DNA of 17,376 nucleotides from Hyphomicrobium sp. Its GTDB lineage: Bacteria > Pseudomonadota > Alphaproteobacteria > Rhizobiales > Hyphomicrobiaceae. This document shows positions 1-5,592 of the stretch, one piece after another. Position 1 is the stretch's first letter. Each line of letters starts with the position of its first letter. The notes below the pieces were generated by a model that was not told the origin of the DNA, did not search any database, and saw nothing but the letters and a program-made list of their open reading frames with translations. The position numbers and the translations under genes were made by a program. The DNA lies in the NCBI GenBank assembly GCA_030598645.1, contig JAUVPN010000014.1, positions 1-17,376 on the forward strand. Reading direction: 5' to 3'.

Positions 1-291
1 AAGCGCAAAGCCCTAGCCGCCCGCCAGGCCCGTGCTGCTGCCATTGCTAGGGCAAAGGCCCGAGCAAAGGCGAAGGCTCGAGCTGCGGCTAAAGCTGCAG
101 CTGCGCAGAGAGCCGAGATTGCAGAGGCCGCCGACGCAGAGAATTCGACCATCTCCGCGGCTTTGCTAGACACCGAAGAGATCGTAAAGCCCACGCCAAA
201 GCCAAAGGGTGAACCTAAGGCTCCGCGGAATGTGAACTGCAAGAAGTTCTTTCCAACGATCGGCATGACCCTCACAGTACCCTGCGAGTAG
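1..291 (+). CDS. Secreted basic repeat-rich protein, paralogue 1 (5' end outside window)
   Basis: The reading frame is open from base 1 to a TAG at 289-291, so only the last 96 codons are present and the start lies upstream. The visible protein begins with about 40 residues made almost only of Ala, Lys and Arg, which is probably helical and strongly cationic. The motif ENSTIS and a short acidic stretch follow, and it ends in CKKFFPTIGMTLTVPCE. The ENSTI motif and this tail recur in the proteins at 4210 and 4944, which makes this a member of the same family. The two Cys, 15 positions apart, could form a disulfide outside the cytoplasm. A strong terminator follows 35 bases after the stop. I do not recognise the family, so function is unknown. 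By analogy with the other two copies it should carry a signal peptide, but that part is not in the window. Confidence 0.8.
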   Translation, partial: KRKALAARQARAAAIARAKARAKAKARAAAKAAAAQRAEIAEAADAENSTISAALLDTEEIVKPTPKPKGEPKAPRNVNCKKFFPTIGMTLTVPCE

Positions 292-325
292 ACAGAACCG
301 GTTGGTCGACACTTTAGGTCAACGC

Positions 326-359
326 GCGATCCCAGCTAGCTACTGGGATCGCTTTTTTT
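326..359 (+). terminator. Rho-independent terminator after paralogue 1
   Basis: A perfect 10-bp stem (GCGATCCCAG at 326-335 with CTGGGATCGC at 343-352) has a 7-base loop and is followed directly by seven T (353-359). It lies 35 bases after the stop of the secreted protein gene and should end its transcript. Confidence 0.93.
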
Positions 360-390
360 GATTCGATAAGGCTGATGAGGAATAATTCTA

Positions 391-436
391 GAAAATTTGG
401 GGTTTGCTCCAGCCGGTAAAGCCTCTTCGCGCATCA
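391..436 (+). promoter_or_regulatory. Shortened, degenerate copy of the paralogue upstream element
   Basis: From GAAAAT (391-396) through the decayed palindrome TGCTCCAGCCGGTAAA (405-420) to CGCGCATCA (429-437), this stretch aligns with the region upstream of the gene at 4210 (4097-4152). The palindrome is eroded. The distance from its start to GCAT is 26 instead of 36 bases, a deletion of about 10 bases. No paralogue gene follows it. It is probably a relic left by a lost gene copy. Alternatively it belongs to a repeat family with another role. Confidence 0.6.
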
Positions 437-792
437 AATCGAGGGAGAGCGCCTATCGGCCTGTGGTGCAGCACATATTTCGCGAGGCCGATGTGCACGA
501 TGCAAAATTGGCCCCTATTATCGGCGAAGTGGATGTCAAAATCGCCAAGATTTTGGAAACCCGCAAGCTAACGTTCCCCAATGCGGTCCACCCGGTTGCT
601 CCCCTCAACCGCTTCTTGCGCGGCAAGGTTCCTAACTATATTTAGCGCGAGGTCGTGGAGCACTATCTCGGTCTACAGACCGCCTTCGGTCTTGAGCGGC
701 GCACGAGACTGTCCATAGCAGTTTGCCCCGGGTGCAAACGCCTGCAAGTAAAAATCGCTAGTGCGCTGCAAAGCCGATGCTGTCGTTCGGCA
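437..792. other. Gene-poor spacer, no supported gene
   Basis: There is no convincing coding sequence between the degenerate upstream element and the end of the cyclic-nucleotide-binding gene. A TTG-started frame of 82 codons crosses the region (397-645). It begins inside the repeat element, has no ribosome-binding site and resembles no family I know. Apart from a small inverted repeat (GGTCT-AC-AGACC near 681-692) I see nothing here. It could be the decayed body of a lost paralogue, but no ENSTI or CKKFF motif survives. Confidence 0.5.
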
Positions 793-1239
793 TTACCAAA
801 CCATTTGGTCGAGGGAGAAGTGCATTGACGTCGCCCGGAGCCTCTCTACGAGGATCGCGGCAATCGAGCGATATAGTCGGACGGCGAAAGTGGGATCTTT
901 CTTAGTAAGATCCTCGACCATTGCTTCGTCGATGACCCGCAGACGTGCCGGCTCGTCCGCAACGACTCTGGCACTCGTGGGGGCACCGTCGACGAATGAC
1001 ATCTCGCCGAAAATCTCACCAGTAGACAGTATAGCGAGCGGAAACACTTGGCCCCGCTCCTTACGCTCGACGCGAACCGTACCGTTTTCGATGAGGAAGA
1101 CCGCCCGCAACGGTGCATTCTGTTCGATTACGACCTGCTCGCTTTCATACGATTTTACGGGAGCATTGTTAAACAAGGCACTTTCCTCAGCAGGTTCAAG
1201 AAAGGGAAAAAACCGTGTAGCTTCCAATGCGGCGGCCAT
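793..1239 (-). CDS. Stand-alone cyclic-nucleotide-binding-domain protein
   Basis: A 148-residue protein made of one CRP-type cyclic-nucleotide-binding domain (about residues 8-125). It has the usual beta-roll pattern (VFLIENGTVRV near 47-57) and a phosphate-binding cassette, GEIFGEMSFVDGAPTSA, at 74-90. Glu79 matches the ribose-contacting Glu. At the position where CRP-like proteins carry the phosphate-contacting Arg there is Thr88, so cAMP or cGMP binding may be weak or lost. There is no helix-turn-helix and no enzyme domain, so it should be a sensor or adaptor, not a DNA-binding regulator. The start is placed at 1239 because GGAG sits 6 bases upstream. An ATG at 1251 (four more residues) has no such site. 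It is transcribed divergently from the oxoamine synthase gene, with about 250 bases between them, so both may share a regulatory region. Confidence 0.82.
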   Translation of the reverse strand: MAAALEATRFFPFLEPAEESALFNNAPVKSYESEQVVIEQNAPLRAVFLIENGTVRVERKERGQVFPLAILSTGEIFGEMSFVDGAPTSARVVADEPARLRVIDEAMVEDLTKKDPTFAVRLYRSIAAILVERLRATSMHFSLDQMVW

Positions 1240-1489
1240 TGCAAACTCCATAAATCTATATCAGCCCGATATTGCTTAGTTGACCACGCCATCCTTATTA
1301 AGGCAACTTAAGTTGGCGGCATCTGAGTGTCATGGTGTGGCGCCTGGCGCGAAAGGAAGCGTGATGGACGCCATAAGTGGCTCAAATCGCCCAATGGCAG
1401 GCCGGCATTCCAATCGCCTCTAATTCTGCTGGCAGTGAACACGCCTTCCCTGAGGTAACGAGCGCACAGTAGATGATGAGAGGGTTGCC

Positions 1490-2746
1490 ATGAACGTATT
1501 AGCGCAGACGCTAGCCATGCTGCGTGCCAAGGCAGATCGCTCGTCCACTGCCAGCCCCTTTTCTAATCTATCTGCTTATAAGACGATCGCCCAGCATCGT
1601 AAAATGGGTGCGCTGCTCAATATTGAGAGCCCTTTTTTCCGTATGACTGAAGGCCTCCAAGGCGACAAGGTCCTGATTGACGGCAAGCCCGTTCTAAACT
1701 TCGCTTGGACTGACTATCTGGCTTTCAGCCAACACCCCGGTTTGCGTGCAGCATCCAAGGCAGCCATTGATCAATATGGCGCCTCGGTATCGGCGAGCAG
1801 AATGGTATCGGGCGACACGGGATTGCATCGTGAGCTGGAAAACGAGATTGCGGACTTTATGGGCGTTGAAAGCGCCTTGGTCTTCTCCAGTGGGCATTCG
1901 GCAAATGTGTACACGATTGGGGCCTTGATGAGCGATGGCGACCTCATCGTTCACGACGAGTTCATGCACAACAGCGGCTACATTGGATCGCGACTGTCAG
2001 GCGCAACGGCGCGCTCCTTCCGTCACAACAGGCTGGACAAGCTCGAAGCCATTCTGCGCAACGAGCGGGCAAAGTACAGAAACGCCCTTATCATTATTGA
2101 GGGCCAATATTCCGCCGATGGCGACGTTCCCGATTTAGCACGTATCGTCGAGCTCAAAGAGCAATATGGCGCCTGGCTGATGGTGGACGAAGCCCATAGC
2201 TTAGGCGTGATCGGGCGCACCGGCCGCGGCATCTCCGAGTACTGCGAGGTAGACCCGAGCAAAGTCGAAATTTGGATGGGCGTGCTGAGTAAGGCATTAG
2301 GGTCTGTCGGAGGTTATGTAGCAGGCAGCCGTGACCTGACCGATATTCTGCGGTATTCGGCAGCTGGCTTCGTGTTCTCGGTTGGCCTGTCACCAGCCAA
2401 CACTGCGGCCGCACTTGCCGCCTTGCGCATCCTCAAAGGCGAGCCAGAGAGAATGAAACGCCTTCACGACAACGGTGCCCTGTTCTTGAAAGAGGCACAT
2501 GATCGCGGGCTGAACACCGGCAAAGCGCTCGGCTTCGGCATGCTACCAATAATGGTCGGCCAAACAGCGCGCGCGGCAAAACTGGTGCAGCGAATGTATG
2601 AGCGCGGCATCAACGTTTCTCTGATAATTTACCCTGGTGTGCCGTTGAATGCAGGCCGATTGCGGTTCTTCCTCAATTCGGAGCACACCGCTGAGGAAAT
2701 CCAAACCGCCGTTGGTGCGGTTAAGGAAGAATTCGCGAAAGTTTGA
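1490..2746 (+). CDS. Alpha-oxoamine synthase family PLP enzyme (AONS / serine palmitoyltransferase-like)
   Basis: A 418-residue fold-type I PLP enzyme of the alpha-oxoamine synthase family, whose members condense an amino acid with an acyl thioester and release CO2 (BioF, KBL, ALAS, serine palmitoyltransferase). The PLP lysine is Lys268 in the SKALGS motif. Asp233 and His236 of DEAHSLG contact the cofactor, and His160 matches the residue stacking on the PLP ring. The segment YGASVSASRMVSGDTGLHRE (97-116) is also typical. An N-terminal extension of about 50 residues precedes the core (ESPFFRMTEG at 46-55) and resembles serine palmitoyltransferase-like or polyketide-associated members more than BioF. 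The acyl and amino acid substrates cannot be read from the sequence. The start is supported by GAGAGGG (1478-1484) 5 bases upstream. No other biotin, haem or sphingolipid gene is in the window, which argues against a standard biotin role. Confidence 0.85.
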   Translation: MNVLAQTLAMLRAKADRSSTASPFSNLSAYKTIAQHRKMGALLNIESPFFRMTEGLQGDKVLIDGKPVLNFAWTDYLAFSQHPGLRAASKAAIDQYGASVSASRMVSGDTGLHRELENEIADFMGVESALVFSSGHSANVYTIGALMSDGDLIVHDEFMHNSGYIGSRLSGATARSFRHNRLDKLEAILRNERAKYRNALIIIEGQYSADGDVPDLARIVELKEQYGAWLMVDEAHSLGVIGRTGRGISEYCEVDPSKVEIWMGVLSKALGSVGGYVAGSRDLTDILRYSAAGFVFSVGLSPANTAAALAALRILKGEPERMKRLHDNGALFLKEAHDRGLNTGKALGFGMLPIMVGQTARAAKLVQRMYERGINVSLIIYPGVPLNAGRLRFFLNSEHTAEEIQTAVGAVKEEFAKV

Positions 2747-2816
2747 TGGACCGTCTAGGACAAGAGACGCAATTAATTGCATGAATTGGCGCAGTTCAAA
2801 CAGGTTGCGGTCGGCC

Positions 2817-3236
2817 TCAGGGCCGCACACCCAATCTCGTGAGTGCCGTTATAGCTTGTTGTTGTGAAGGGACTATTGAGAGGGCCTTGCGGAAATCAGC
2901 GACGGCTTTTTCTGTGCTACCCTTCATTTCGTAAGTGTGACCCCGGTTATTATAGGCGAGGACAAGTTTCGGATTGAGCTTGATGGCCTTTGTAAAGTCC
3001 ACGAGAGCATGGTCAAACTCGCCCTTGTTTTTGTATGCGTCGCCCCGCAAAGCGTAGGCAACGGCAAAATCCGGGTCGAGCGCGATCGCCTCGTCATAGT
3101 GCGCGATGGCGTCATCACACTTACCCTTATCGACGCAAGCCCAGCCATCATCAAGGTGCGTGAGGGCAGTTTCCTGCACGGTCTCCGGGATCCGATCCCC
3201 CTTGCTGGGGTTTGCCCCGAACTTGAGGGTCGGCAT
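2817..3236 (-). CDS. Short tetratricopeptide-repeat protein, 5' end possibly damaged
   Basis: The coding part holds three consecutive TPR units of 34 residues (about 24-57, 58-91 and 92-125, counted from the ATG at 3236). Each shows the canonical pattern (for example AYALRGDAYKNKGEFDHALV and AYNNRGHTYEMKGSTEKAVA). TPR units bind other proteins, and no enzymatic domain is present. The start is uncertain. The ATG at 3236 has AGGAG directly against it, too close for a good ribosome-binding site. The frame stays open to 3521, but the upstream translation is rich in Arg and Ser and looks non-coding. A second frame just upstream (ATG at 3312, TAG at 3244-3246) encodes a leader-like piece, MCALVLTTCTSGVGAYERDE and two more residues, that resembles the secreted N-terminus expected for such proteins. 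The gene may therefore be a frameshifted remnant of a longer exported TPR protein. Confidence 0.65.
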   Translation of the reverse strand: MPTLKFGANPSKGDRIPETVQETALTHLDDGWACVDKGKCDDAIAHYDEAIALDPDFAVAYALRGDAYKNKGEFDHALVDFTKAIKLNPKLVLAYNNRGHTYEMKGSTEKAVADFRKALSIVPSQQQAITALTRLGVRP

Positions 3237-3504
3237 CTCCTGACTAGTTGCACTCGTCCCTTTCGTACGCCCCGACTCCTGAGGTGCAGGTAGTGAGCAC
3301 CAAGGCACACATAAGAGGCCGTCTCGTCCGCGACTACGTTCTGTATCTAATAGAGATTGTGGCACATAAAGCTCCCTGGTTTCTGATGCTGACGTGCTTC
3401 TCCCTGTTATGGGCAAGGCGTATCTTCCCCGCCGAGACCGGTCATCGCAAAAGGCGTGGCAGACACTCAATCTGCGGAGCCACGCCCGGGATGGCGAACG
3501 TCGC

Positions 3505-3533
3505 AATGTCTGCTTTTGCACTTAGCAGACATT
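3505..3533. repeat. Short hairpin repeat, copy A
   Basis: AATGTCTGCT (3505-3514) and AGCAGACATT (3524-3533) form a perfect 10-bp stem around a 9-base loop. A near copy lies about 460 bases downstream. From general knowledge, similar short TGTCYGCTT-type hairpins are scattered between genes in Hyphomicrobiales genomes. Its role is unknown. Confidence 0.6.
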
Positions 3534-3810
3534 GATTGTCGGGCATGGCGCATGTCGAAGAGAGGCGCACTCTGTTGGTTGCAGCGTCTGCTCTGCCCAC
3601 TAGGTGCCAGGAGCGAGCCGCTTGCACTCAGCAATATATGCGCTACGCAAGGCAGCAATCAGAAGCTTAACTTCCGTGTTCGTTTGTTCAGTACCTTCAG
3701 TGGTCGCAGCGGAATTAAATAGCATCGTACCGTACTCCATGGCTTGGGGACAATTCGGTTAGCCCTCCGATGTTCACGCGAGGAAACTAGAACTGACGCA
3801 GCGTCAGGTC

Positions 3811-3850
3811 AGTTCCGAAGGGAACACCCCTTGCCACACTGCCCGCGCAT
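3811..3850 (+). promoter_or_regulatory. Copy of the paralogue upstream element, no gene behind it
   Basis: The inverted repeat GTTCC-GAAG-GGAAC (3812-3825) is followed by CCCCTTGCC and then GCAT at 3847-3850. The distance from the element start to GCAT is 36 bases, identical to the copies at 4111 and 4811. No paralogue follows within the next 250 bases, so it is either a relic or an upstream additional operator for the gene at 4210. Confidence 0.6.
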
Positions 3851-3965
3851 CAACCGCAGCACGTAAGCGCGGGCGCCACGGCGGCCATAGTTACCGACAA
3901 CAAGATGCGACGAAGATGTGAGGCGGTGGTCGGGCGAGCACCGGGCAACGGCGGCGACGACTCAG

Positions 3966-3994
3966 AATGTCTGCTTTTGGCGCTAAGCGGACAT
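3966..3994. repeat. Short hairpin repeat, copy B
   Basis: AATGTCTGCTTTTG (3966-3979) is identical to the first 14 bases of copy A at 3505. ATGTCTGCT (3967-3975) can pair with AGCGGACAT (3986-3994), with one G-U pair. Loop sequences differ slightly between the two copies while pairing is kept, as expected for a structured intergenic repeat. Confidence 0.6.
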
Positions 3995-4096
3995 GCCACT
4001 TTGCGCCCGACCAGGGTTGCAAGCGACACTGGAACCTCGACGTTTATAGCGCTCAAGTTTTCACCCCAAGAGAATGAATTCGAAAAAAAGCATTGA

Positions 4097-4156
4097 GAAA
4101 ATGTCGGGTTTGTTCCAGCTGGAACAGCGCCTTGGCGCCCCTCCGCGCATGATCAG
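4097..4156 (+). promoter_or_regulatory. Upstream element of paralogue 2: 16-bp palindrome plus GCATGATCAG
   Basis: TGTTCCAGCTGGAACA (4111-4126) is a perfect 16-bp palindrome, and GCATGATCAG (4147-4156) follows. Both parts recur at the same relative positions upstream of the gene at 4944, and less completely at 3811 and 391. It lies 84 bases before the start codon, where an operator for a dimeric regulator or a promoter part would be expected. No classical -35/-10 pair is clear. Confidence 0.7.
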
Positions 4157-4209
4157 TCTCAGAGACAGACGCCAAGCTGAGAAACAGCGATCAATCGACG
4201 GAGGAAACC

Positions 4210-4659
4210 ATGGCAAAGACAATTCTCGCCATCGCAGCAGCTTTTCTTGCCCTGATGACGATTTTTGCGTCGGCTGCGGAAGCCGGCTTCAAGGCACGCC
4301 TGGGTTTTGGCGGCCCGCTCCCCGCTTTCACCGCCCACGGCCCCTCAAAGTCATATGGCTCGAAGCGCTACAAGACGAAGCGCATCTACCGGGCTACCAA
4401 GAAGCGTAAGGCTCGCGCCGCCAAGAAGCGCATGGCTAAGAGGAGGACTGTCTCCAAGAAGGTCGCAACGATCAAGACTGCCCCGATCGACACGAAAACG
4501 GTTAACGAGAATTCGACCATCGCCACTGCCTCGCTCGACAACAATGAGACCAACGAGGTCGCGGCAAAGCCGGTGAACGAACCCATGGCCGCTAGGAAAG
4601 TCAGCTGCAAGAAATTCTTCCCGGCCGTCGGCATGACCCTAACAGTGCCCTGCGAGTAA
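4210..4659 (+). CDS. Secreted basic protein with C-X14-C tail, paralogue 2
   Basis: A 149-residue protein of the same family as those at 1 and 4944. Residues 1-25 are a signal peptide with a likely cleavage after ASAAEA, giving a mature N-terminus GFKARLGFG. Residues 45-95 are highly basic (many KKR and RAAKKR runs). ENSTI stands at 100-104, an Asn/Glu-rich stretch follows, and the chain ends CKKFFPAVGMTLTVPCE with Cys133 and Cys148. GGAGG at 4200-4204 gives a strong ribosome-binding site 5 bases before the ATG. A palindromic element precedes it and a hairpin follows the stop, so it looks like its own transcription unit. Protein family and function are not recognised. The charge pattern would suit binding to an anionic partner such as LPS, peptidoglycan, nucleic acid or membrane lipid, but that is inference. 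Confidence 0.88.
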   Translation: MAKTILAIAAAFLALMTIFASAAEAGFKARLGFGGPLPAFTAHGPSKSYGSKRYKTKRIYRATKKRKARAAKKRMAKRRTVSKKVATIKTAPIDTKTVNENSTIATASLDNNETNEVAAKPVNEPMAARKVSCKKFFPAVGMTLTVPCE

Positions 4660-4725
4660 GCCGACACCTAGCCTGAAAGGGATCAGAATACCGGCCCGCT
4701 AGGAAAAGAAAGGCGTCCCGCCTCG

Positions 4726-4752
4726 AGCGGTCGGCAGTTGCCGGCCGCTTTT
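4726..4752 (+). terminator. Probable terminator after paralogue 2
   Basis: AGCGGTCGGC (4726-4735) pairs with GCCGGCCGCT (4740-4749), with one G-U pair and a 4-base loop. The T run after it is short (4749-4752). It lies 67 bases after the stop of the gene at 4210, so intrinsic termination is plausible but may be partial. Confidence 0.6.
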
Positions 4753-4810
4753 GCTGTTGGGGCATCGGACTGCAGGAGCAGCGAGAAAAAGAGGAAGAAT
4801 TTCTTTGTCC

Positions 4811-4856
4811 TGTTCCGCCTGTAACAGCGCCAAAGGACCCTCCCCTGCATGATCAG
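4811..4856 (+). promoter_or_regulatory. Upstream element of paralogue 3
   Basis: TGTTCCGCCTGTAACA (4811-4826), an imperfect palindrome, is followed by CAGCGCC-like sequence and by GCATGATCAG at 4847-4856. Spacing is identical to that of the copy before paralogue 2, while the bases between have diverged. This is the pattern of a conserved binding site. It ends 87 bases before the ATG at 4944. Confidence 0.7.
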
Positions 4857-4943
4857 CATCACAGATGGACACACCAATAATAAATTCAAGAACGGTAGCT
4901 CATCGCGGATCACTCTGGGACGCTTAACAGTAAGAGGACGGAT

Positions 4944-5450
4944 ATGAAACAGGCACTGATCGCGGTTACCACCGCATTTATCGCTCTGACAACAATGTTC
5001 AGCTCGGCAGCGGACGCCGGCTTCAAGGGACGCATCGGCATAGGTGTCCTTGCCCTAGCCCCCCACGTCATAGCCGCTAGCAAGGCGCAGAGCGCGAAGC
5101 GCAAATACAGAAAGCGCAAGTATCAAGCTGCTAAGCGCCGCCGCGCGAAGAAGAAGGCCTACGCAAAGAAGAAGGCCTACGCGAAGAAGCGTCGTGCCAA
5201 GCGGGCAACCATCGCCAAGGTTAAGACGGCTCCGAAGACCTCGACTGTTGCAGATTACTCGGAGAATGAGAACTCGACTATCTCTACGGCATTGTTGGAG
5301 ACGGCGGAAAATGACACGGAGACGACCTCGCTAGTGGAAGAGACCGCTACAGAGAACACTGCGGTGGTAACGCCTGTCGCCGGCAATCAGCTGAGCTGTA
5401 AGAAGTTCTTCGCCGCTGTCGGGATGACGCTCACGGTGCCTTGCGAGTAA
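4944..5450 (+). CDS. Secreted basic protein with C-X14-C tail, paralogue 3
   Basis: A 168-residue paralogue of the proteins at 1 and 4210. Signal peptide residues 1-25 end SSAADA, before GFKGRIGIG. Residues 50-95 are a dense Lys/Arg block containing AKKKAY twice in a row, encoded by an 18-base tandem repeat (5145-5180). The motif ENSTISTALLET (109-120) is followed by a Glu/Thr-rich acidic region. The C-terminus is CKKFFAAVGMTLTVPCE with Cys152 and Cys167. AAGAGGA at 4932-4938 is the ribosome-binding site. The longer size compared with paralogue 2 comes from the basic block and the acidic stretch, while both ends are conserved, so the ends probably carry the function. It is 142 bases ahead of the exporter operon on the same strand and could be co-expressed with it if the hairpins between are leaky. 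Confidence 0.88.
   Translation: MKQALIAVTTAFIALTTMFSSAADAGFKGRIGIGVLALAPHVIAASKAQSAKRKYRKRKYQAAKRRRAKKKAYAKKKAYAKKRRAKRATIAKVKTAPKTSTVADYSENENSTISTALLETAENDTETTSLVEETATENTAVVTPVAGNQLSCKKFFAAVGMTLTVPCE
5145..5190 (+). repeat. 18-base tandem repeat inside paralogue 3
   Basis: GCGAAGAAGAAGGCCTAC (5145-5162) is repeated with one change at 5163-5180, and a partial third unit follows (5181-5189). It encodes AKKKAY-AKKKAY-AKK. Repeat slippage in multiples of 18 bases would alter the length of the basic block without breaking the frame. Confidence 0.85.
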
Positions 5451-5473
5451 GCAAGTACCAAGCCTAACTCAAA

Positions 5474-5540
5474 GAGCTGGGTTGGCCAGCTCGCCCGTTC
5501 ATGACACTCTCTTGATCCCGGTCGCCTGATCGGGATCAAG
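5474..5540 (+). terminator. Two hairpins between paralogue 3 and the exporter operon
   Basis: Stem 1 is GAGCTGG (5474-5480) with CCAGCTC (5486-5492). Stem 2 is CTTGATCCCG (5511-5520) with CGGGATCAAG (5531-5540), ten perfect pairs around a 10-base loop. Neither has a T run. They may end or weaken the paralogue transcript, or form a leader structure before the permease gene. Stem 2 shares GATCCC/GGGATC with the terminator after paralogue 1, suggesting common descent of the 3' flanks. Confidence 0.5.
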
Positions 5541-5592
5541 ATTACCAACGGACGCCACGGACGCGCGAGCAACCAAGTTCAAGGACAACGCG

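Larger units (their letters stand above)
3237..4209. other. Long gene-poor spacer with repeats
   Basis: Almost 1 kb without a supported gene. It holds the possible leader relic of the TPR gene (3244-3312, minus strand), two copies of a short hairpin repeat (3505-3533 and 3966-3994), a small perfect inverted repeat TGACGC-A-GCGTCA (3794-3806), and copies of the palindromic upstream element at 3811-3850 and 4097-4156. Several frames of 60-95 codons cross it on both strands. None has a ribosome-binding site together with a recognisable domain or signal peptide. Confidence 0.6.

Noticed and set aside
397..645. Open frame of 82 codons starting with TTG on the plus strand
   Set aside because: It begins inside the repeated upstream element, has no ribosome-binding site and shows no recognisable motif.
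761..1279. Open frame of 172 codons on the plus strand
   Set aside because: It lies antisense to the cyclic-nucleotide-binding gene, whose domain is clear. Its own translation is Ser/Arg-rich without a family pattern.
2769..2780. 12-bp palindrome GCAATTAATTGC after the oxoamine synthase gene
   Set aside because: It is AT-rich in the centre, has no T run and no second copy; too short to call a terminator or operator.
2924..3310. Open frames on both strands over the TPR gene
   Set aside because: They are other frames of the TPR coding sequence; only the frame ending at 2817 gives regular 34-residue TPR units.
3850..4096. Small frames of 60-70 codons in the spacer
   Set aside because: They lack a ribosome-binding site, signal peptide or domain, and run through the hairpin repeat and upstream element.
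4111..4126. Upstream palindrome as an alphaproteobacterial LexA box
   Set aside because: That box is a direct repeat GTTC-N7-GTTC; here the arms are inverted and 4 bases apart.
4111..4156. Upstream element as an EcfG general-stress promoter (GGAAC -35)
   Set aside because: GGAAC occurs as part of the palindrome, but no GTT-type -10 stands 16-17 bases downstream, and the copy at 4811 has GTAAC instead.
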